Shown here piece after piece: positions 1-5,738 of a stretch of DNA of 8,359 nucleotides. The position numbers and the translations under genes were made by a program. Location: positions 1-8,359 of the forward strand of contig DCDU01000033.1 of NCBI GenBank assembly GCA_002316585.1, read 5' to 3'. Origin of the DNA: Firmicutes bacterium UBA1047 (lineage in GTDB: Bacteria > Bacillota > Clostridia > Tissierellales > Sedimentibacteraceae). The notes below the pieces were generated by a model. That model did no database searches. It was not told where the DNA came from and saw nothing but the letters and a program-made list of their open reading frames with translations. How positions within the stretch are numbered: position 1 is the first letter of the stretch; each line of letters begins with the position of its first letter.

Positions 1-22
1 GGAGGTTCATGCATGAACCTCC
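1..22. repeat. Perfect 22-bp palindrome at the left window edge
   Basis: Bases 1-11 (GGAGGTTCATG) are the exact reverse complement of bases 12-22, giving two 11-bp arms with no spacer. It lies 76 bp beyond the stop codon of the minus-strand hydrolase. It could be the stem of that gene's terminator, but a T-tract on the minus strand would fall outside the window, and no T-tract follows on the plus strand. It could instead be the translation start region of a further minus-strand gene. On that strand AGGGAGG (24-18) is followed 7 nt later by an ATG at 10-8, and the far arm is an anti-Shine-Dalgarno sequence. The palindrome is certain; its role is not. Confidence 0.8.
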
Positions 23-56
23 CTAATCTTCTCACTCTAATATCCTCACTATTTTT

Positions 57-85
57 ATTATATCATATGAATTTTTACTATTCAA
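57..85 (-). promoter_or_regulatory. Probable minus-strand sigma-A promoter for a gene beyond the left edge
   Basis: Read on the minus strand, TTGAAT (85-80) is followed after 17 bp by TATAAT (62-57). The -10 box is preceded by TG one base upstream (65-64), which makes it an extended -10. The -35 matches TTGACA at four of six positions and the -10 is perfect. Transcription would start near base 50 and run off the left edge, past the AGGGAGG at 24-18. The promoter sits just downstream of the hydrolase stop codon, so it would serve a separate gene. A/T-rich spacers give chance matches, but the combination of boxes, spacing and extended -10 is better than most. Confidence 0.5.
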
Positions 86-98
86 TAATCAAAAAAAT

Positions 99-776
99 TT
101 ACACATTAATGCTCTCATTAATATTAAGTATTATTACATCCGATAACTTAATTTTGCTTTTAAACAATTCCGGATCAGCATTAATAAGTCCGAATGTGTT
201 ATAATGTATGGGCACTACAATCTTTGCTTTTATAAAGTCCGCCGCCTTGACAGCATCATCTATGTCCATGGTATAATTCCCGCCTATGGGAAGAAATGCA
301 ACGTCAATTTTTTCATCCTCCAATAACTTCATATCATATGTAAGCCCCGTGTCACCGGCATGGTAAACTTTTTTACCGTTTACATCTATAACAAATCCTC
401 CCGGGTTGCCTCCGCAGATTATATTTCCGTTTTCTGATATGCCGGAACCGTGAAGGGCATTGGTCATTTTTACTGTGCCGAAATCAAATTTTGTTCTGCC
501 TCCAATGTGCATGGCATGGGTTCTTAGTTTAAATTTACCTAAATATGCGGCAATTTCATGATTGGTAATAATCAATGACTTGTTTCTCTCTGCTATTTCA
601 ACTGTATCTCCTATATGATCACTATGTCCGTGGGTTACAAAAACATGAGTTATGTTACTTAAATCATCGATGCATGTTTTGCACAAAGAATTTCCTGTTA
701 TAAAGGGGTCAATAATTCCCTTAAAGTTTCCTTCCTCAATTAATAATGCGGAATGCCCTAAGTAAGTAAGCTTCAT
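99..776 (-). CDS. UPF0173-type metal-dependent hydrolase (metallo-beta-lactamase fold)
   Basis: This 225-residue cytosolic protein has the short single-domain metallo-beta-lactamase architecture of the UPF0173 / YtkL-like group. The N-terminus MKLTYLGHSALLIE is typical of that family. Visible metal ligands are H49-x-H51-x-D53-H54 (THGHSDH), H109 (NALHGS), D142 in HAGDTG, and H191 in PIHYNT, so the dinuclear metal site looks intact. Length is normal for the family. The start ATG at 776-774 is preceded by AGAGGTG at a normal distance. It has its own promoter after the liv terminator, so it is probably a separate unit rather than part of the transporter operon. Members are widespread and annotated as hydrolases, but I know of no firmly established substrate, so no specific reaction is assigned. 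Fold and family are confident; function is open. Confidence 0.92.
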   Translation of the reverse strand: MKLTYLGHSALLIEEGNFKGIIDPFITGNSLCKTCIDDLSNITHVFVTHGHSDHIGDTVEIAERNKSLIITNHEIAAYLGKFKLRTHAMHIGGRTKFDFGTVKMTNALHGSGISENGNIICGGNPGGFVIDVNGKKVYHAGDTGLTYDMKLLEDEKIDVAFLPIGGNYTMDIDDAVKAADFIKAKIVVPIHYNTFGLINADPELFKSKIKLSDVIILNINESINV

Positions 777-807
777 TTAATTCACCTCTTTTATTTTTAT
801 TAACTAT

Positions 808-836
808 ATAATAGCTTTATACTATAATAAAATCAA
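808..836 (-). promoter_or_regulatory. Promoter of the UPF0173 hydrolase gene
   Basis: On the minus strand TTGATT (836-831) is followed after exactly 17 bp by TATTAT (813-808), five of six matches to TATAAT. The predicted start is near base 801, which leaves a leader of about 25 nt carrying the AGAGGTG ribosome binding site before the ATG at 776. The T-tract of the upstream liv terminator ends at 841, immediately before the -35 box, so one unit ends where the next begins. Confidence 0.6.
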
Positions 837-840
837 CATT

Positions 841-867
841 AAAAAAAGAAATCTCATTTGAGGTTTC
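841..867 (-). terminator. Rho-independent terminator of the liv operon
   Basis: Read on the minus strand, GAAACCTCA (867-859) pairs with TGAGATTTC (856-848) around a two-base gap. There is one internal G-T mismatch position, so in practice it is a stem of 8-9 pairs with a small loop. It is followed directly by seven Ts (847-841). It lies 87 bp past the livF stop codon and just before the hydrolase promoter. The stem is not very G/C-rich, but the uninterrupted T-tract and the placement make the call good. Confidence 0.75.
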
Positions 868-877
868 CGATTTATAA

Positions 878-924
878 GGGGACATTCCCATATGACAAGG
901 GGTGACAACAACTCCCCTTGCCAT
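878..924. repeat. REP-like imperfect palindrome rich in GGGGACA / GGGGTGACA
   Basis: A hairpin is formed by 892-902 and 914-924 around an 11-nt loop. Its core is CAAGGGG against CCCCTTG. On the minus-strand transcript the outer pairs continue through one G-U wobble to give 11 pairs. A smaller hairpin, GGGA-CAT-TCCC (879-889), lies beside it. On the plus strand five Ts (924-928) follow the larger stem, so it could also stop antisense transcription entering livF. The sequence resembles the short GGGGACA-type palindromes that I recall being scattered in clostridial intergenic regions, sometimes beside REP-associated transposases; that resemblance is from memory. No transposase is present here. 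Confidence 0.5.
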
Positions 925-953
925 TTTTAATTGTTCTCTAAGCTGCGTCAGGA

Positions 954-1676
954 TTACAAAACCTCCTCCTGTTTTTTCTTTCCTAAATATGCCTCCTGAA
1001 TTTTTTCATTTTTGATAAGTTCTGAAGCTGAGCCTTCCACTGTTACTTTACCTTGCTCCAAAACATATGCCTTATCCGCAATAGATAATGCTTTAAATGC
1101 ATTTTGCTCAACTAACAAAATTGTTTTTCCCATGTTTTTTATTTCAATTATAATATCAAAAATAGTATTTATCAATAATGGCGCGAGACCCAATGAAGGC
1201 TCGTCAAGAAGTATCAGCTCCGGGCTTGACATAAGTCCCCTTCCCATTGCAAGCATCTGCTGTTCACCTCCCGAAAGTGTCCCCGCGATTTGATTTTCTC
1301 TTTCCTTTAATATGGGAAAAAGTTCAAATATCCTTTTCATATCTTTTTCAATACCACTTTTATCGGTTCTTAAAAAAGCACCCATATTTAAGTTTTCTTT
1401 TGCGGTAAGGTTTGCAAAGATTACTCTTCCTTCGGGAACCTGGCAAATCCCCGCTTTAACTATCTTATGAGCCTGTTTTGGAAGCTTTTCGCCCTTGTAA
1501 ATTATTTCTCCGTCCTTATATTTTACAATACCGCTTACAGCATTAATAAGGCTTGACTTTCCTGCTCCGTTAGAGCCAATGATCGAAACTATCTTACCCT
1601 CAGGAACTTCTATGGTCACTCCCTTGAGAGCATGAATTCCGCCATAAAAAAGATTTAAATTATTCACATTAAGCAT
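954..1676 (-). CDS. livF: LivF-type ATPase subunit of a branched-chain amino acid ABC importer
   Basis: This is one of the two cytoplasmic ATPases that power the importer, 240 residues from [20 protein letters not shown]. Visible parts are Walker A GSNGAGKSS (34-42), Q-loop Q79 in the LivF-typical ICQVPEGR, the ABC signature LSGGEQQ (134-140), and Walker B LILLDEP (154-160). LVEQN stands in the switch-loop position, where LivF proteins usually have Gln instead of His. The frame is open 39 codons further upstream, to an ATG at 1793. That extension is basic, lies inside livG and is unlike the family. The ATG at 1676 has GGAGGAG just before it and fits the usual length, so it is chosen. The gene overlaps the end of livG by 8 bp, which suggests translational coupling. 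It is the last gene of the operon. Confidence 0.95.
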   Translation of the reverse strand: MLNVNNLNLFYGGIHALKGVTIEVPEGKIVSIIGSNGAGKSSLINAVSGIVKYKDGEIIYKGEKLPKQAHKIVKAGICQVPEGRVIFANLTAKENLNMGAFLRTDKSGIEKDMKRIFELFPILKERENQIAGTLSGGEQQMLAMGRGLMSSPELILLDEPSLGLAPLLINTIFDIIIEIKNMGKTILLVEQNAFKALSIADKAYVLEQGKVTVEGSASELIKNEKIQEAYLGKKKQEEVL

Positions 1677-2442
1677 GACTCTCCTCCTTCCCAAGATAAG
1701 CTTCAATAACTTTCTTATCTTCCTGGACTTCCTTCGGAGTTCCGAGAGCCAAGGGTATGCCGAAGTTAAGCACAAATATTCTGTCGCAGACACCCATTAT
1801 CAAATCCATATGATGCTCAATTATAAGAACAGTAAGCTTAAACCTGTCCCTTATTTCCTTAATTAATTGCACTAACTGTATTGTTTCCTCAGGATTCATG
1901 CCTGCTGCAGGCTCATCAAGCAGCAAAAGCTTGGGCTCTAATGCTAAAGCTCTTGCAATTTCGAGCTTTCTCTGTAGGCCATAAGGAAGGTTGGATGCAA
2001 TAATATCCTTGTAATCCCACAAGCCCATTAATTTTAACAACTCGGCAGTCTTATGATTTAATATTTTTTCCTGAGACTTAAACCTTCCGAATCTTATAAT
2101 AGAGTCATAAATACTGTAATCAACTAACTTATGGCACGCAGTAAGCACATTATCATAAGCCGTCAGCTTTTTAAAAAGCCTTATATTTTGGAATGTCCTG
2201 GTTATTCCCATATTCGCTATTTCAAAAGGCTTAATATTCTCTAATTTCTTGTCGTAAAAATAAATTTCTCCGCTTGTAATGCTGTAGATTCCGGTTACTA
2301 AATTAAAAATGGTAGTTTTTCCGGCACCGTTTGGACCTATCAAACCAAAAATTTCACCTTCTTCAATATCGAAGGTAACATTATCTACAGCAGTTAATCC
2401 TCCAAATTGCTTTGTTAAATTTTTAAGAGAAAGTACACTCAT
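1669..2442 (-). CDS. livG: LivG-type ATPase subunit of a branched-chain amino acid ABC importer
   Basis: This is the partner ATPase of LivF, 257 residues and normal for LivG. It shows Walker [10 protein letters not shown] (36-44), Q85 in the LivG-typical [12 protein letters not shown], and an insertion helix region (about 100-135) characteristic of LivG. The signature helix follows as [15 protein letters not shown] (152-166), then Walker [14 protein letters not shown] and the switch-loop His210 in LIIEHHMD. The signature carries Leu157-preceding 'GLQ' where many LivG proteins have 'GQQ', a mild change that should not abolish function. Its ATG overlaps the TGA of livM in an ATGA junction (2439-2442), with GGGGAGG as ribosome binding site inside livM. 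Its own end overlaps livF. Expected to form the LivG-LivF heterodimer under the LivH-LivM channel. Confidence 0.96.
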   Translation of the reverse strand: MSVLSLKNLTKQFGGLTAVDNVTFDIEEGEIFGLIGPNGAGKTTIFNLVTGIYSITSGEIYFYDKKLENIKPFEIANMGITRTFQNIRLFKKLTAYDNVLTACHKLVDYSIYDSIIRFGRFKSQEKILNHKTAELLKLMGLWDYKDIIASNLPYGLQRKLEIARALALEPKLLLLDEPAAGMNPEETIQLVQLIKEIRDRFKLTVLIIEHHMDLIMGVCDRIFVLNFGIPLALGTPKEVQEDKKVIEAYLGKEESHA

Positions 2443-3344
2443 GATTTTACCTCCCCTTTATGCCTGCTTTTTTCAATTAATCTTATTATTCCTTTAATAC
2501 TGAATTCTTTTCCTCCCATAAGCCCCTGAGGTCTTGTAATCATAATAAGTATTACTGCAGCTCCATACAGCACAAGTCTCCAGTTCGAGAAGCTGCGCAA
2601 AAGCTCAGGCAAAAACGTAAGGAGTATAGTGCCCACAACACTTCCGGATACGCTTCCCAATCCTCCGAATATTACTATTATCGTTAATTCCGTAGATTTA
2701 ACCATCTTGAACATGATGGGCTGTATATATCCTAAGTAATGTGCCATCAAGCCTCCCGCGACACCTGCATAAAAGGCACTTATGGCAAGTGATGTAAGCT
2801 TATACTTAAAAACATCTATTCCGATAGTCTGAGTGGCCAATTCTTCTTCCCTTATCGCAACCATATTTCTTCCGTGCCGGGACTTAATAATCAGCACCAA
2901 TACCGTTATGGCAATCACATTAATTATTATTACATTTGTCAATGTTGTTGTTCCTTGCGTCGGTATATTAGGAAGTCCTCTTGCTCCTCCGAAATACTGA
3001 ACATTGTCAAGAATTAGCCTTATAGCTTCGCCAAAGCCTAAAGTTGCAATGCAAAAATAGTCCCCCTTTAAATTTAAAGTTAACCTTCCTATAATCAGAC
3101 TGACTATCATAGAAACCAAGCCGCCTGCTGCCAATGCTATATAAAAGTGCAGCCAAAACATTGATTGCGGTAAAATGTTCAGCTTCATCGTAACTGTGGC
3201 AGCCGTATATGCTCCGATTGCCATAAAGCCTGCATGCCCAAAAGAAAACAAGCCTGTAAATCCCGTAAGCAAGGATAAACCTAATACTGTCATTAAATTT
3301 ATACCTGATAATATCAAAATTCCTGATACATAACCCCAGCTCAT
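2439..3344 (-). CDS. livM: LivM-type permease subunit of a branched-chain amino acid ABC importer
   Basis: This is an integral membrane protein of 301 residues, the length usual in Gram-positive bacteria and without the N-terminal extension of enterobacterial LivM. The N-terminal signature [19 protein letters not shown] (about 22-40) is typical of the LivM branch of the BPD_transp_2 family. [19 protein letters not shown] and the cytoplasmic [20 protein letters not shown] also fit, as does the late [17 protein letters not shown] segment that contacts the ATPase. Several hydrophobic stretches, about eight, account for most of the chain. AGGAGG precedes the ATG and overlaps the stop codon region of livH, only 10 bp away; this tight packing points to co-translation. 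It forms the channel with LivH. Confidence 0.95.
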   Translation of the reverse strand: MSWGYVSGILILSGINLMTVLGLSLLTGFTGLFSFGHAGFMAIGAYTAATVTMKLNILPQSMFWLHFYIALAAGGLVSMIVSLIIGRLTLNLKGDYFCIATLGFGEAIRLILDNVQYFGGARGLPNIPTQGTTTLTNVIIINVIAITVLVLIIKSRHGRNMVAIREEELATQTIGIDVFKYKLTSLAISAFYAGVAGGLMAHYLGYIQPIMFKMVKSTELTIIVIFGGLGSVSGSVVGTILLTFLPELLRSFSNWRLVLYGAAVILIMITRPQGLMGGKEFSIKGIIRLIEKSRHKGEVKS

Positions 3345-3354
3345 ACTTTACCTC

Positions 3355-4236
3355 CTAAGCCTTGTCTTCCGTTGTTTTACCCATCAATCCCGTAGGCTTG
3401 AAAACAAGTACGGATATAAGAAGTGCAAAAGCAAGCAAATCCCTGTATTGTGATGATAGATACCCGGAAGTCATCGTTTCTATAAGACCAAGGAGTATGG
3501 AGCCTATTACAGCTCCCGGCAAACTTCCCAAACCTCCGAAAACCGCGGCAATGAAAGATTTCGTAGTAATATTACCGATTTGGGGATACACGGTATATTT
3601 CATTCCGAAAAGCATGCCTGCCAAACCTGCCAAAAATCCTCCAAGCAAAAATATTATGAATATAACCTTATCAACATTAACCCCCATTAGGGTGCTTCCT
3701 TTAATACTGTATGATGTAGCCCTTATTGAAAGTCCAATTTTAGTTTTTTCTATTATATACATCAGTCCTATCAAGCTTAAAGCCGATATTATAAACATTA
3801 ATAGGTCAATTCGCCCTAATGCTATATTTCCAAGCATTATTGGCGTTGTTGAAAAAATAGCAGGATAAGACCTGAAGGTAGGTCCTATTGGAGACGCGAT
3901 TACAATATTCTCCAAAAATATTGATGCCCCCATAGCGGATATTATAAAGTAAAGGAATGGTGCATTTCGTTTTCTTAGGGGTCTGTATACTATCTTTTCC
4001 ATAGTCACGGCCAATAACCCCGCACCCAATGCAGAAATTATAAACGCAATAAAAAACGGCACATTCAGCAATGTAAGACAGAAGTATCCTATATATGCTC
4101 CTATCATAATAACACCGCCATGAGCAAAATTAGAAAAATTCATTATACTGTATACAAGAGAATACCCCACAGACATTAAGGCATATACGCTACCTAAGGA
4201 CAAACCGTTAATAACTTGCTGTAAAAAATAGCTCAT
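3355..4236 (-). CDS. livH: LivH-type permease subunit of a branched-chain amino acid ABC importer
   Basis: This integral membrane protein has 293 residues, normal for LivH. Family marks are the N-terminal INGLSLGSVYALMSVGYSLV, then NFSNFAHGG (33-41), the cytoplasmic YRPLR (84-88), TKIGLSIRATS (165-175), and the ATPase-contact segment with GGLGSLPGAVIG (234-245). About eight hydrophobic segments are visible. The ATG at 4236 has AGAGGAGG (4248-4241) four bases upstream. A strong hairpin in the 44-bp gap to livK may reduce transcription into this and the following genes relative to livK. With LivM it makes the amino-acid channel. A transporter of this family could also carry other small amides or amino acids. 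Confidence 0.95.
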   Translation of the reverse strand: MSYFLQQVINGLSLGSVYALMSVGYSLVYSIMNFSNFAHGGVIMIGAYIGYFCLTLLNVPFFIAFIISALGAGLLAVTMEKIVYRPLRKRNAPFLYFIISAMGASIFLENIVIASPIGPTFRSYPAIFSTTPIMLGNIALGRIDLLMFIISALSLIGLMYIIEKTKIGLSIRATSYSIKGSTLMGVNVDKVIFIIFLLGGFLAGLAGMLFGMKYTVYPQIGNITTKSFIAAVFGGLGSLPGAVIGSILLGLIETMTSGYLSSQYRDLLAFALLISVLVFKPTGLMGKTTEDKA

Positions 4237-4256
4237 GATACCTCCTCTTTAATTTA

Positions 4257-4275
4257 AGGCGGGTTAAACCCGCCT
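4257..4275 (-). terminator. Intra-operon hairpin between livK and livH (attenuator or mRNA stabiliser)
   Basis: AGGCGGGTT and AACCCGCCT are perfect inverted repeats around one base, making a G/C-rich stem of 8-9 pairs 5 bp past the livK stop codon. On the minus strand it is followed only by TAAATTAAAG, not a true T-tract. Full termination is therefore unlikely. A partial terminator, or a 3' stabiliser of a processed livK mRNA, fits better. Such an element would let the binding protein be made in excess over the membrane complex, which is common in binding-protein-dependent importers. Confidence 0.7.
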
Positions 4276-4280
4276 ATTAA

Positions 4281-5450
4281 TTATTGTAAACCGTATTTTT
4301 CCTGGAATATGTAATCCGCACTTTCAATTTTTACTATAGCAGCTTCTTTTCCAACCGGATTATGATCTTCGGGACTTATTTTAATTGTTCCCGTTACTCC
4401 CTGTACGGTTACTTTTGCCAAAGATTCGGTAATTTTTACCGGGTCGTCACTCTTAGCATCTTCTATTGCGGCCTGCAGAAGAAGGAATGCATCATGAGCC
4501 ATATAGCCGTTTAACTCCATAGGAAGATTGTATTTGGCAGTATATTTTTCTTGAAGCGGTTTTACCTCCGGGTCATTGAAATCTAAGTGATTTACTACAT
4601 AGCTTCCCTCAATTGCATCTGCCGCCATGGTCATTAATTGCTCTGAAGGCCATCCGTCACCTCCTATTAAAACTGCATCAATTCCTAATTCTCTTGCCTG
4701 ATTTGCACTTAATGCAACCTCCTTATAATAGTAAGGCATAAGTATCATATCGGGATTTGCATCTTTTATCTTGCTTAACTGTGGTTTAAACTCAACATCT
4801 CCTTCTTTAAAACCTTCTTTTGCTACAATCTTTCCGCCTTTTTCTGCAAATGTTTTCTCAAAGAATTCAGTAAATCCCTGTGAATAGTCGCTTGCAACGT
4901 CATAAAGCACAGCAGCATTTCTAAGCCCTAATCTGTCATATGCATAACCTGCCGCTACTGCACCCTGATATGGGTCAATAAAGCAGACTCTGAAGTTGTA
5001 AGCTTTTACCGAGCCGTCATCATTAACGGTAACCTTTGGGTTTGTTGCAACTGTAGCAATATCAGGAACCTTGTACTGTTCAAGAACAGATGATATGGAT
5101 ATTGCCTGACCGCTGGCATTAGGACCGATTATTGCAACAACACCGTCTTGTGTTATAAGCCTCTTTGTTGCATTTACAGCCTCTGCTGCATCCCCCTTGG
5201 TATCATAATAAATGCCTTCAACCTGTTTTCCAAGTATACCTCCATTGGCATTTACTTCTTCAATTAACATTTTTACCGTATTGCTTTCACAGGTTCCCCA
5301 AACTGCTTGGTCTCCTGTCAAAGAACCAATCCAACCTATTTTAATGGTCTCTTTCTCTTTCTCTGCTGATGTTCCGGTATCACCGCATGCTGTAATAATC
5401 ATTGTAAAAATCAATAGCACACTGATAAGCGTTAAAAACTTCTTACTCAT
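4281..5450 (-). CDS. livK: LivK-type substrate-binding lipoprotein of the amino acid ABC importer
   Basis: This 389-residue type I periplasmic-binding-protein-fold receptor (Peripla_BP_6 family) delivers substrate to LivHM. The N-terminus is a lipoprotein signal peptide: MSKK, a hydrophobic stretch to about residue 18, then lipobox ITAC with Cys22 as the lipidation site, then a short hydrophilic linker. The mature domain begins IKIGWIGSLTGDQAVWG (36-52). It continues with NANGGILGKQVE, the ligand-region GPNASGQA (109-116) and LYDVASDYSQGF (182-193), all typical of branched-chain amino acid receptors. The ATG at 5450 is preceded by AGGAGGG. It is the first gene of the operon. A branched-chain or other hydrophobic amino acid is the likely ligand, but relatives bind other small molecules and the exact specificity cannot be read here. 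Confidence 0.95.
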   Translation of the reverse strand: MSKKFLTLISVLLIFTMIITACGDTGTSAEKEKETIKIGWIGSLTGDQAVWGTCESNTVKMLIEEVNANGGILGKQVEGIYYDTKGDAAEAVNATKRLITQDGVVAIIGPNASGQAISISSVLEQYKVPDIATVATNPKVTVNDDGSVKAYNFRVCFIDPYQGAVAAGYAYDRLGLRNAAVLYDVASDYSQGFTEFFEKTFAEKGGKIVAKEGFKEGDVEFKPQLSKIKDANPDMILMPYYYKEVALSANQARELGIDAVLIGGDGWPSEQLMTMAADAIEGSYVVNHLDFNDPEVKPLQEKYTAKYNLPMELNGYMAHDAFLLLQAAIEDAKSDDPVKITESLAKVTVQGVTGTIKISPEDHNPVGKEAAIVKIESADYIFQEKYGLQ

Positions 5451-5471
5451 AAAACCCTCCTAAAATTCATA

Positions 5472-5551
5472 ATTATAAGTTTATTCACGGAAACGGGTCA
5501 TGTAAACGTTATAGTCTATTTTATTATAAGCTTTTTGTAAAATAAATACAA
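5472..5551 (-). promoter_or_regulatory. Promoter region of the liv operon (two candidates)
   Basis: The distal candidate on the minus strand is TTGTAT (5551-5546), 17 bp, then a perfect TATAAT (5528-5523), with a predicted start near 5515 and a leader of about 65 nt. The proximal candidate is ATGACC (5501-5496), 18 bp, then TATAAT (5477-5472), with a start near 5466 and a leader of about 15 nt. Each -35 is imperfect (three and four of six), so which is used cannot be decided, and both may be. The leader is too short for a T-box or a known amino-acid riboswitch, so control, if any, is likely by a protein. Confidence 0.45.
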
Positions 5552-5658
5552 GTTACATTATTGTTATAATATCCCAGACAGCACATTGACTGTAAAAAAT
5601 CGTGAGATATTTCTTCAAAATTCTCTAAGAATCATAAAATTTGTGCAGTTTTATTTAG

Positions 5659-5686
5659 TTGATTTTAAGGTATAAAGTGATATAAT
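5659..5686 (+). promoter_or_regulatory. Promoter of the giant activase gene
   Basis: TTGATT (5659-5664) is followed after 16 bp by a perfect TATAAT (5681-5686). TG at 5678-5679, one base before the -10, makes it an extended -10. The predicted start lies near 5693 and the leader is about 46 nt. A 7-bp A/T-only inverted repeat, 5682-5688 with 5694-5700, spans the -10 and the start point and could be an operator, although such repeats arise easily by chance here. The promoter diverges from those of liv, with roughly 130 bp between the nearest -35 boxes. Confidence 0.65.
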
Positions 5687-5738
5687 ATACTTCATATTAT
5701 TGGCACTATGTACAATGCTTTATGCCTTGGAGGTTGAC

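Noticed and set aside
13..204. Plus-strand frame of 63 hydrophobic codons, with GGAGG seven bases before its ATG
   Set aside because: The SD and ATG arise from the symmetry of the palindrome at 1-22, and the frame runs antisense over the conserved 3' end of the hydrolase. Its composition is what A/T-rich DNA gives by chance.
1677..1793. N-terminal extension of livF by 39 codons
   Set aside because: It lies in another frame of livG, is unlike LivF proteins, and the ATG at 1676 has a clear GGAGGAG site and the family's normal N-terminus.
3362..3868. Plus-strand open frame of 168 codons opposite livH
   Set aside because: It is a shadow of livH with no recognisable domain and no supporting ribosome binding site; other plus-strand frames opposite the liv genes are rejected for the same reason.
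5451..5515. T-box or other amino-acid riboswitch ahead of livK
   Set aside because: The leader is at most about 65 nt and contains only a 4-bp AACG/CGTT pairing, with no T-box sequence or terminator/antiterminator pair.
5535..5570. TTGTAA and TATAAT on the plus strand as a second activase promoter
   Set aside because: The spacing is 24 bp, too long for a sigma-A promoter, and the extended -10 at 5678-5686 is better placed.
5578..5593. ACAG/CTGT inverted repeat in the divergent spacer
   Set aside because: Only four base pairs with an eight-base loop; expected by chance.
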